Source of the DNA: Carposina sasakii | Taxonomy: Eukaryota > Arthropoda > Insecta > Lepidoptera > Carposinidae | Direction: 5' to 3' | NCBI GenBank assembly: GCA_014607495.2 | Contig: CP053167.1 | Coordinates: 1,736,001-1,800,000 of the forward strand | Length of the DNA: 64,000 nt | Part shown: piece after piece, positions 38,647-48,410 of the stretch | How positions within the stretch are numbered: the stretch's first letter is position 1 | Layout: every line of letters begins with the position of its first letter | Translations under genes and position numbers: made by a program | Notes under the pieces: model-generated | What the model was told of the DNA's origin: nothing | Databases searched by the model: none | The model's input: the letters and a program-made list of their open reading frames with translations, nothing else

Positions 38647-39528
38647 GTTAGTTTATTTCGTAGTACTCGTACCTATGCTTGCTATGGGTTTAGGAGCATA
38701 ACGTCAAAAGCGCAAAATGACAACCGATAGCAAATTGTGAAAAGAGCAGTCAGTCAACTATCATTCAATCATCATCAAATGGGAATTTCTTCTGCCTTTT
38801 TGGAGTGTTGAAGATGCGGTACAAACAATTAATTCTTTATTTTCAAGCACGATTTTTTATCTATGTGGGTTAATTTACTTTATGCTTGACAAACACCATC
38901 CTTCCTATCATCCAATCGCTAATGAGTCTAATGACGCAATCTATCGGATCATTCAGAACTGACAGTATGTACTATCAACCAAGGTGACGCTGACACGATT
39001 CTAAAAAATTTTCGTTTGCAAGCTATGATAGTTCCTTGTCATACTCTTTACTGCTGCATACCAATCTGTTCATTGTATCAATAATTAAAAAATAAGTGAC
39101 ATAAAATGAGCCTTTGTCTTGAGAAACCCTAAACAACAGGAGAGGGCATAAAAATCATTGTTAAGAATATTCTTATGTTTGACATCTGTGCTAGTCAGCC
39201 AATATTTTTATTGTTTTACATTTTGTTAATAGTAAAAAAGTCTATTGTAATGTTTTTCTAACTTTCTATTAAAGGGTAGTTTACTAACGCGCTGCAAACT
39301 AAATGAAACCTTAAGGCATGTCACTGGCGCCTAAGTTGATAGTACGTGTCTAAGGCTGCTAAGTCGCCTAAGCTAAAAGCTAGATAGACTAGCCAGTTTG
39401 GCCGGACATTTAATCAAAACTCGCGCCTATTTTCGGCCACGCTCTTTTGCGCATAGTAGAAAAGTGGCCAAGTCTTTTCTTTTGATCGAACACGCAATCA
39501 AAAAGCCTAACTAAAAAAATAAATAAAA
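38647..39528. other. Downstream AIFM1 intron or flank
   Basis: No exon, repeat or coding region could be supported here. Confidence 0.4.
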
Positions 39529-39765
39529 TAAATATTCACACATTTCACAACACATTAACCTAGTCCCACACTAAGATCCCTAAGGTCTTGTGTCGTGGGT
39601 ACTAAGCAACGGTATATAAATACATAGATAAGTATAGAAACATCCATGACTCGGAAACAAATATTGATATTCTTCATATAAATTTTTGCACCTACCGGGA
39701 TTCGAACCCAGGACCTATGACGTCGCAGACAGGGTCACTACCAACTACACCAATCGGTCGTCAAC
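39529..39765 (-). mobile_element. tRNA-derived SINE, copy 1
   Basis: On the minus strand the head GACCGATTGGTGTAGTTGGT contains a box-A-like promoter and GGTTCGAATCC is a box B. The body (CCGAGTCATGGATGTTTCTA, CCACGACACAAGACCTTAGG) ends in an AT-rich tail. A second copy is at 40440-40918. Confidence 0.85.
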
Positions 39766-40222
39766 TATGTTTGCCTAGCTTTGTTCGGACGGCTGACTAG
39801 CATATTTTTATAGCCTTTGATGTGATTTCACGCTGTTAAAATTGATACATAATTCCTTTCCGTTCTAGTCGGCGCTATGTATATGAAGAGCCCAAGCCGC
39901 CTGATAACCTCCGAACTGAAGTAGCAAGGGCACGACAACACTAGGTAATAACATACTTTACATGGTATAACATTTCGAGGTGAAATAGTCATAATATAGT
40001 GCCTTAGATATACAAAAATCCAAACAGATATTGGTAGATATGGGACGCTGCGCCGATCAGCTATATTCTTTGACAGTTCATAGTGACGATCAGAAATTAA
40101 CAAATGAAAGTGGCAAACTTATACGTGCGTCTTGCCAAATTTTCTTTACGACAGGCCACTTTATTATGCCACTTCCATTTGATTAAGTTTCAATGAATGA
40201 TCATAATTTAGAAACCGTCAAG

Positions 40223-40298
40223 AAACATAGCCGATAAGGGGGCAGATTCATCTGAGCCGCAATTAGAATCGGACGCTGATCTGATTGTGGCGAAGTAA
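40223..40298 (+). CDS. AIFM1: Possible terminal AIFM1 exon
   Basis: After a CAAG acceptor a phase-compatible stretch reads NIADKGADSSEPQLESDADL, then IVAK and a TAA stop at 40296-40298. The acidic composition would suit a C-terminal tail. A better-looking acceptor (ATTTAG at 40207-40212) is out of phase with the preceding donor. No homology supports it, so this is only a candidate; the true last exon could be elsewhere, including beyond the window. Confidence 0.3.
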
Positions 40299-40439
40299 AA
40301 TTTATAATAACGAAGCAGACAATCTGAAAGGCAGCTAGGTACATGTTTTATACATTTTTCTTGAAATGATATGGATTTAGATGGAAACGCTCCCATGAGT
40401 TCATAAAATTTTAGTGTTTCATATTATAATAAGATTTAT

Positions 40440-40918
40440 TAATATTCAACACATTTATCTAGTCCAGGGATTTCCATTTTTCTCATAGAACCCTTTTAAA
40501 AGTTAACTGGTTCTGGTGGACTCCCTACAGGACTACACCACATACAAATTAATTGTGAACCCCCATTTTTTCACGTCAACGTAGACCCCCATCGAGTATC
40601 GTGTGGACGCCTGGGGGTCCACCTGGACCACTTTGGGAACCACTTCTAGTCGCATGTTAAGATCCCCGAATCCTATCCCAGAAGATAAGGTCGTGTGTCG
40701 TGGTAACGGTAAATGAATAAGATAATTTATTTTATTACAGGTGTTAATAATCATGGTACAATAAAGTTATTACATTATGGCTAACTTAAAATAGAGACAT
40801 CCATGAAACTAACATTGATATTCGTCAATTCGGCATATTATCATTGCACCTGCCGGAATTCAAACCCAGGACCTATCGCGCAGCAAACAGTTTCACTCAA
40901 CTACGCCAATCGGCGTAA
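40440..40918 (-). mobile_element. tRNA-derived SINE, copy 2, interrupted
   Basis: The segments at 40652-40918 (CCGATTGGCGTAGTTGAGTG head, GTCCTGGGTTTGAATTCC box B, body) and 40440-40464 match copy 1 on the minus strand. They are separated by a 180-bp hAT-type MITE at 40465-40644 and carry some further insertion near 40720-40790. Confidence 0.8.
40465..40644. mobile_element. hAT-type MITE inside a SINE
   Basis: The ends are CAGGGATTTCC and the inverse of AGTGGTTCCCAAAGTGG; the flanking sequence TCTAGTC is duplicated (40458-40464, 40645-40651) with a near-match eighth base. The position inside the SINE can be checked against the empty site in copy 1 (CTAGTCCCACAC, 39559). Confidence 0.75.
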
Positions 40919-41172
40919 AATCAAAACTACAAAGTAGTTTGTTTGTTTCAGTCGCGAATATGTCGAGAGATACGCAGTGGAGATATAATATTTTGAATCA
41001 TTATGTACAAGTTAAGATAATGAAAAGTGATCATGTTGAAATATTAATATATTTTTAAAATTTGTCGATTTAGTCTATTTTTCTGAGATTTATGTGTTAG
41101 CACAAACTGCGATCAGTTACAGTTTTATTTTAATGTGTAGAAAGAAGATATAGAAAAAGAATAGATTTTAGG

Positions 41173-41412
41173 TCAAGTGAATATACAATGTTTTGCGCAG
41201 CGCACTGTTTTGTTTTGGTTTGGTAAGCTAACTAACGTACAGCCTTTGCAACCTTTCACAAATAACTCGACGTCTTTATCTATCCTAGGCAACCAAACCT
41301 TACATCGTAGACGTCCCTTCATTCCCACAATACCTGGATGACCTTCATGGGCCGCATTTAATAACCGTTTCCTTAAAGTTGCTGGAATAACAATTCTAGT
41401 GCCCCTTAGCAA
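41173..41412 (-). pseudogene. LTR-retrotransposon integrase H2C2 fragment
   Basis: The minus-strand frame has RKRLLNAAHEGHPGIVGMKG, then RCKVWLPRIDKDVELFVKGC and KGC. This is the HxxH...CxxC zinc-binding domain of a Ty3/Gypsy-type integrase. The frame is cut on both sides, and no protease, RT or integrase core is present nearby. Confidence 0.8.
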
Positions 41413-41889
41413 AATATTTTATTAGAAATACAGTTCACTTGAGAAAACTTTATAACATTTTACAGGGTTATCCCATTGGTCATCATACGGCCGAATACTG
41501 AAACGTCCCTCAAATATCTAACGGCTGCTTAAATGTTTGAGTAGCTCTTAAATACAATATTCGTATTCTCATGTATTAAATTTAAGTGGGCCTTAGATTA
41601 AGTTCTACTCAAACGCCACTCAGTGTTAAATATCGTATACAGTAAGGCCACTCAGTTGTATTTAGCTGTCAAATGAACTGTCAAACTGATTTGAGCATCG
41701 CTTACAATTTAAGAGTGGTCGAGTCTCCTAAAGCTGTGATTATTTTTATTCAAGTATTAAAATAATGTCTTTATCGTCAATTTTCTCTTTTCGATGAAGA
41801 TGAAGTTGCAGCGTGGATTGAAATGAAACACATTTATTTATAATAAAAACTTACCTATATTTATAACTTTTCAAGTCGGCAAAATAAAT
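41413..41889. other. Unassigned DNA before the LINE
   Basis: A segment at 41460-41720 repeats AAATACAA, CTCAAA and CACTCAG-like words in both orientations, as in a degraded MITE. No ends were assigned. Confidence 0.35.
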
Positions 41890-43375
41890 ACCTACTTAAT
41901 ACTGCCGGAGTGCATATCTCAAGGGTTCTGGCCATGTTTTATAATTTGTGCGTGACTCACTCATACTTGCCGAAGGACCTGATGCATACTGTTGTTGTTC
42001 CAATATTGAAAGGTAACTCTGGCCACAATAATGGCAAAGGTATTGGACAGTTTGCTTGACAGGCAGTTAAGTAAACACCTGGTTTTGCATGATGCACAAT
42101 TTGGATTTAGGCCAGGTTTATCTACTGAAAGTGCAATCATGTGCCTTAAGCAAACTGTTCAGTATTACACGGACAGGAAAACGCCAGTATTTGCCTGCTT
42201 TTTGGACTTATCGAAGGCATTTGACCTGGTCTCATATAATACACTCTGGCATAAGATGCGGCAAGATACCGAGCTGCCGCCTGAGATTACTTCAGTCTTT
42301 CAATATTGGTACAACAATCAAACGAATAGTGTAAGGTGGGCAAATTCGAACTCGGACGTGTACAGGTTGGAGTGTGGAGTGAGACAGGGCGGGTTGACCT
42401 CGCCAAAACTCTTTAACCTGTACATGAATAAGCTGATCGGTGAACTCGGCAGCACTAATATCGGTTGCCATATAGAAGGTATTTGTGTAAACAATATCAG
42501 CTACGCTGATGATATGGTGCTGCTGAGTCCATCGATCGGCGCATTGAGAAAGCTTCTACATGTCTGTGAGTCTTATGCGGTGGCCCACGGACTCAGATAT
42601 AATTCCCAAAAAAGTCAGCTAATGGTATTCAAAGCCGGAAACAGGTGTTATGAGAAACTTCCTCCAGTGACACTTTGTGGGAAACCGTTAGAAATGGTGG
42701 ATAAATTTAAGTATCTGGGGCATTGGGTCACCAGTAAGCTTAACGATGACCTGGACATCGAGAGGGAGCGAAGGGCTCTGTGTGTACGCTGTAACATGTT
42801 GGCTCGCCGATTCGCTCGCTGTAGCAATGATGTAAAACTGACGCTTTTTAAAGCCTATTGCCAGTCATTCTACACGTGCAGTCTGTGGGTTAGCTACACG
42901 CAGCGAGCATATGAGGCCCTTCGTGTCCAATATAATAATGCGTTTAGGGTGTTGTTTGGATTGCCCCGATACTATAGCGCATCTACCATGTTCGCGGAGG
43001 CGCATACAAATTGTTTTTACGCAATTATCAGAATGCGTAGTGCGTCCTTGCTATACCGCGTTCGGAGCAGTTCAAACAGCATACTGAACGTGTTAGCCAG
43101 CAGGTGGGACTCCCCTCTAATGGAGAGGTGGATGCGGTTACACAGGTGCACAAGTTGGGTCCTTAATTAAGCCCAGTTCTGTTATTATTATTATTATTTA
43201 TTAATTAATTGAATTAATTTAATGTAATTTTAATTTATGTTTAATAGTATGTATTTAATTGTCATTTTATTTTATTTATAACTGTTTACTAACATAATAT
43301 ATAAGTCATCTCATACTAACCACTATGGAGTAATATCCGAAATAAAATATTTGAATTTGAATTAATAGAAATACG
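41890..43375 (+). mobile_element. CR1/L2-like non-LTR retrotransposon, 5'-truncated
   Basis: The RT-coding part is followed by an AT-rich 3' region with TTATTATTATTATT and an ending AAAATATTTGAATTTGAATT, typical of LINE tails. No TSD was confirmed. Confidence 0.75.
41930..43170 (+). pseudogene. Reverse transcriptase of the CR1/L2-like LINE
   Basis: Coding begins upstream with FYNLCVTHSYLPKDLMHTVV. About 15 codons are lost near 42012, after which the frame runs open to 43170 (TIMAKVLDSLLDRQLSKHLV). RT motifs are visible: AQFGFRPGLSTESAI, CFLDLSKAFDLVSYNTLWHK with the first Asp, GVRQGGLTSPKLFNLYMNKL, and YADDMVLLSP with the catalytic pair. A thumb-like region with FKYLGHWVTSKLNDD follows. The endonuclease domain is absent. 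The clade is uncertain; CR1/L2 or a Jockey relative both fit. Confidence 0.82.
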
Positions 43376-43480
43376 AAATATTTAAAGGCAAATTTATGGA
43401 TACTTTATGAACTTTTTATTAAAAACGAAATCCTTACTCATTTGACTCATTTAATCATAGCGTTAACGTTACATACCGTA

Positions 43481-46400
43481 AATGCATACAACATGAGACA
43501 GGTTTAAATTTCAATTCACAGTATAAGGTGTAATTCTTAATAATTATGGTTTGAAATTTTACTAGAACATGAGTCTCTATCTAAGGTAATAGGAGCATAT
43601 TGCAATATTGAGCCAATCAATGTAGTTTTTACTTTTATTTCGTCTTGTCTCAATTTACAACGCAACATGCGGTAAACATAAGACACCTTATAAAAGTCAT
43701 GGTTTCCCATGTAGAATTTCAATGTTTGTTAATTGAGACGTTAAAAAATAACAAAATATTGAATTTGCGCAAATTAAAACAATAATAAATCAGTTATAAC
43801 TAGAGGTATTAAATAAAACAAAATATTATCTCCAAATCTTACCAGATCTTTTACTAGTTCTTCAAAAATCAAATAAAAATTATATAAAATCAAAAACAAA
43901 AAACAAACTTCTTCATAAATCGTCAAAAAATAAATCAACATAAATCTCGATTTTGAGACCGAAGGTAATTTGAGATCTCAATTTGCCCACATGTCTCAAA
44001 TTAGCCTTTAACACTAAGTAAATTAATAACATTTGCAACTTATAATAAAATTTAAACATTGAGATCAAAATTGGAGTCTAAGCTATTAGGAACGTTTTAT
44101 TGCGATACATAGGCTATACCTAGGCATACCTACGCTTTGAAGTGCGCACAAAAAAGTATTATTTTACACAATTTTATTAGTCTTATAATTAAATATTAAT
44201 ATTAAAAATGTATTTTCCCCTTTTCACTTGAGTGGGCTTAATTGTATTTATTATTCGAGAAGTGTCAATTGTCATCATGTCATCCACTGCTGGAAATATG
44301 TAAATACCCTTTGTAGCTGAAAAACATCTCATGAAGCGACAGGTCACTTTTCCGTCGCTAACCATGTTCGTAACTTGAGCAATAAACTTCTTTTCAGTTT
44401 GTTTTTTCGTATTCTCATTGTAGAGTAATTCGACAACAACAAAAGAATCTGGTGAAATATCCGAATTATTTACAATTTCTGTATCGATATCTTTAGAGCA
44501 ACCAGCACCACCATCACTAGGTACAGAAATTTTAAATTATTCGTCAGTGTAGACCGATTGGTCTACATTGAGTGGATCTTCATTTTCTTGGTTCTCATTA
44601 TGTGGGATGTTAGTTATACGTGGTGACGCCGATCTTTCATCATCATCAGGAAACATGTCATGAACATCATCAAAAAACACTGTGTCGAACTCATTATTGT
44701 CATCGGATGATGAGTTTGCAGTATTCAAAACTGCTTCCCTCCATTCTTCTAAATCACTGCAGGAAGTGCTTTTCTTTTTCTTTTGTTTTTTCGTTTTACG
44801 TTTCGTCTTAGTCTTTAATGATTCGGATAAGTCCTCCACTGTTACACCTTTACCTGGAATAACTGCCACCTTTTTTTTTCTTCGGGGCTGTGCTGCATTC
44901 TTTTGTTCGCATATCTTCGAGATACATTTTAAACGTTTCTAACCATTGCTGAGATGCATTATTATGGATTTCTGGATCTTCCTGTGTAGGCAATCTATCT
45001 AAGTCTCTTTTTTCATTAATTGGATATATCCCAGCTGCTTCAAATCCGGACTTCAAATTTTTTCCATATTTTCTATATTATCCAGAGTTTGCTTCAAAAG
45101 CCTCGGAAAAACATGCTTCGGCATTACTCCTCTATTTTTTTCCTTCCAAGACAGCAGAACAGACCTCCATTTTATTTTTAATGGTCGAAACACTGCTACA
45201 TCGAGGGGTTGGCACAACCCCGTACTATTTGCCGGTAAACAAACAAATTTAATATTATAGTCAGTACACTTTTGTATCACATCTAATGAAAAATGACTGC
45301 TCAGATTGTCACCAATTACAACCACGGGTCCTCTGCCATTAAACGATTCAACATAAGGAATAATGACCTTAAAAAACCAATCCTCAAATATTGTAGTGTC
45401 AAAACATCCACTCCGAGATCGGTTGTAAACTGTATTTGGAGGTCCTCCTTCCGTCCAAGTATTATATAAATGTTCCGCTTTATAAACGACGTACGGTGGA
45501 AGCAGAACACCTGACGCTGTCCCAGCAAACATTACGGAGGTACTTGATTTTGATGAGTCAATGATTTTATGAGCATGCTTGATACCTCGACGTACCAACA
45601 CTTTCTGGCGTCCCGGGTCATCAGACATATTAGTCTCGTCAAAATTTACTATTGCGGCCGGATCTACATCCTCCAAGGTGGTTTTTAATTCTTGGAAGTA
45701 TGATTTTAATGTCTCCTGCGTAACTCCAGCTCTTTGGCGTTTAATATTTTCTGAGAGCCTTACAGATAAAGTGCTTTTATGGCGCCGTAGAAAACCTTCC
45801 AGCCAATATCGTCTCGGTAAGTTACCTTTGAAACGTGTCTCATTTAGACCTAGCCTATCTAGATGTGATTTCACGAGTAAAGATAGGTCTAAACCTGATA
45901 GTGGATATCCCCAAGCAGCAGCTGTAATGATTGATTGCACAAAGACTTCCTCCAGAGCTTCACTGAAAACTTTAGGACGGCCGACTTTGTTTAATTGTAG
46001 CCTTCGGTGTTTTCTATTTAAAGTTGCTCGAGGTATTTTAATTTTTTCTTCCGTTTCCCTCAAAGTCATGCCAGTGTCAACTGCTGCCATAGCAGCTTTC
46101 AAAGTGTCCTCACTATAATTTCGGTAGGGTTTCGCCCCGAGAACTCTTCATCTTCGCGAAGACATAATTACTGAAACAAAAAAAAATAGTGTATCATCAA
46201 TAATTATCATAATTACTTGAAATTGAACCACTAACGATTTGAATAAAATTTGAGACATATGCACCTAATTTGACTCATAAGCACCTAATTTGAGACATGG
46301 TCTCAATTTTCCATCATAAAAATAAAATGCGTCCAGTTTGAGGAAATTTTAAATTTATTCTGGCAACATTTAACAAATAGTCTAAAACAATTTCCTTCGG

Positions 46401-46762
46401 GATAAACTAAACAAAAAAAAAACAAAAAAAGTCTAAAACATGGAGTTTTTTTGTCTATGGGAACATGCTTCACAAGATGGGATTGATTAATCGATTTAAA
46501 TCACAGTACTTATTAGTCAATTATCAGAGTTCTGAGGTATATGTAGTACAACAATATATTTCACAAACAAATTAATGTCTATTTCTCAAAAAATACTACT
46601 TACCTGGTAAAAAATCCTTCACGACAGCAAGTATGGAACCTCACACAACAAATTTGAAACTGAACTGTCAGTGTTGCCAAAATAATAATGATACTACATG
46701 TAATAATATATGCCATGGAAGTTTAGTCTCAGTTTACCTTCGAGTCTCATGTTGTACGCATT
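43481..46762 (-). mobile_element. Pogo-like element P4
   Basis: The inverted ends AATGCRTACAACATGAGAC are flanked by TA (43479-43480, 46763-46764). GAGAC/GTCTC motifs, often inside AATTTGAGACA, recur at least fifteen times in the two non-coding regions (43496-44080, 46250-46765). Confidence 0.9.
44190..46151 (-). pseudogene. Pogo-like transposase of P4 with the P1-type C-terminal domain
   Basis: Translation from an ATG at 46151 needs frame changes near 46130, 45060 (A-run) and 44870 (A-run), and crosses TAA at 44537-44539. The joined frames show a psq HTH (TLRETEEKIKIPRATLNRKH), a CENP-B-type HTH (YWLEGFLRRHKSTLSVRLSE), and the core with NFDETNMSDDPG, VVIGDNLSSHF and CQPLDVAVFRPLK. The linker is lysine-rich (KRKTKKQKKKKSTSCSDLEE). 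After the TAA the same frame continues into SFVVVELLYNENTKKQTEKK to VKRGKYIF, the same module as in P1. The first two lesions are in homopolymers and could partly be assembly errors. Confidence 0.85.
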
Positions 46763-46823
46763 TACTTATATTTACTCTATTTATTAATGTAAATGTAACC
46801 GTGTAACAATAAACTTTACGGAT

Positions 46824-47213
46824 CTAAGCAAAAACGCAAATATAATCAACCGGCCTCTCAGAACCAGAACATTGCTTATGTGCCCATTTACCGCAACTTC
46901 TACAACGGTACAACATCTCATTATTTTTTCCTGTGTCACAGCAAATAGCACACAATGTCTCTTATTCTGAATATTCTGACTCATCTTCGCAAATATTCTC
47001 AAGGTCTTCGTCTTCAGACGTGTCAGTTTCATCCTCAAAAAGTTTCTTTTTCACTCTTTTTACTTTTTCTTTTGTGTTAGTTGCCTTCTTTCGTTTTTTT
47101 CCTTTTTCTGTGGTACATTTTCTATTTTTGTTGCTGGTTTCTCCCTTTTTCTTTGTACTGGTTTCAACGGTCCAATACGCTTTTGTAGTGGTGCGTTCCC
47201 TTTTTCTTGGCAT
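46824..47213 (-). pseudogene. P6: core-deleted pogo derivative joining N-terminus to PHD finger
   Basis: The frame starts MPRKRERTTTKAYWTVE, like the P5 start MPKVRPRKTNKASWSMD, then passes directly into a lysine-rich linker (KEKVKRVKKKLFEDETDTSE) aligned with the P5 linker KDRVKKVKKKILQESNDSST. A TAA at 46962 interrupts it. The same frame then gives a PHD finger: CAIC, CRSC, HKQC and a final half pair ICVFA lacking one Cys. The HTH and catalytic regions are gone. Upstream, a GGTAATCAGAGC/GCTCTGATTACC palindrome (47255-47298) looks like its own subterminal motif. Ends were not resolved; P4 may have inserted near its 3' side. Confidence 0.7.
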
Positions 47214-47299
47214 TTTGTGATCTACAAAAAAAAAAAAAGTATTTGGGGTAATTGAAGCTACAAGGGGTAATCAGAGCCTAATAAGCTCTGATTACCCAA

Positions 47300-47937
47300 C
47301 TGCCACCATCTTGGAATAAAATGAAATGATATACTGAATCTAGCTTGTAACGAAATTATACACACAGAAACTCAAAATTGATAACATTACCTTTAAAATG
47401 AAATAAAGGTTTCATTGTAATAATCGTATAACTTCATACATACCTGGCCGATGAAATTTCGTATTTTTAATACGCGCGGAGTAAAAAATTGACAAGCATC
47501 CGGAGTGACAACACGTGGCACTGGCGAGTCGAGCACTGCGGGCCCGAGTTATCTGGGGTCTTCCTAAGCGCGCACTAGCGCGCTTCGGGTAGCGGGCCTG
47601 AGGGATGCCCCTGTGCCCGGGCAAAGTCTCGGCGCGCGACAGCGCGCCGGTCACTATTTAGCGGCCGGAGGCCGCGCTGCCTCGGCTTAGTCACCGAGGC
47701 AGCGAAGGACAGGACTTATATTATATATACACAAGTGAGTGCATGGGGGAATGCCCATGCACTCAGAAAGAAGGGACGACACAACTTTTCGGTAGGACGG
47801 CAGGCAGACATGGCCGGGTAGATCCGCCGATCGGTCGGTGACGTGGAGATTTTGCCCCGCCCTCGGCCGATCGACACCCCTGCCTGCTACCGCCGCCCTA
47901 CCGAGTATAGACTAGACAAACAGGACAAACATAACTA
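47300..47937. other. GC-rich unassigned repeat-like region
   Basis: From 47450 the base composition changes sharply to GC-rich. Short hairpins occur at 47676 (GCTGCCTCGG with CCGAGGCAGC), 47742 (GTGCATGGG with CCCATGCAC) and a larger inverted pair CGGTAGGACGGCAGGCAG (47791) versus CCTGCTACCGCCGCCCTACCG core (47880). It may be the end of a LINE or a structured non-coding element; I cannot name it. Confidence 0.4.
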
Positions 47938-48300
47938 TAGGGGAGATGTAGGCAATGAGAGTCAGTGGGCAATGGTGGTCACCTCAAAATAACAAAAACC
48001 AAACGCAATCAACTGGTACCGACATGACTATGCGCTAGTTTCACGTCATTCTCGTGCGCCTTCCCTCGCTCACACAGTTTGCGCGACGCGCTCAAGAGCA
48101 ACGGGAGTGTGAAGATTTCCCGCCATTTTGATGTAATTTTACGAGTTGATAAAACCAAAGGTAAGTCTTGAATTACTAAATATATATTTCTGTACTTGTG
48201 ATATGTAGTAACCGTAACATGTTAAATCGATAATTGAAACTCAGATTGATAATATATTGTCAACTTTTTCGTTAGGATTAATTTTTTCTCATTTACGCCC

Positions 48301-48349
48301 ATGCAGGCAATTGGAGTCACAACATTGTTGTGACTCCAATTGCCTGCAT
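48301..48349. repeat. Perfect 49-bp palindrome in the P5 leader
   Basis: ATGCAGGCAATTGGAGTCAC plus AACA forms a 24-base arm, repeated in exact inverse after a single T. It lies in what appears to be an intron of the P5 transcript (donor GTAAGT at 48163, acceptor TTTGTAG at 48410), about 60 bases before the start codon. Confidence 0.9.
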
Positions 48350-48410
48350 TGGTGTCTCTTATTGCCCACATTACCTAACCTCGATGAAACAGTGTATTTT
48401 TTGTTTGTAG

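Noticed and set aside
39700..39763. tRNA-like sequence with box A and box B on the minus strand
   Set aside because: It continues into a SINE body and recurs in a second copy; it lacks a clear acceptor stem, so it is a SINE head, not a tRNA gene.
45579..46118. 179-codon plus-strand open frame
   Set aside because: Shadow of the P4 transposase on the opposite strand.
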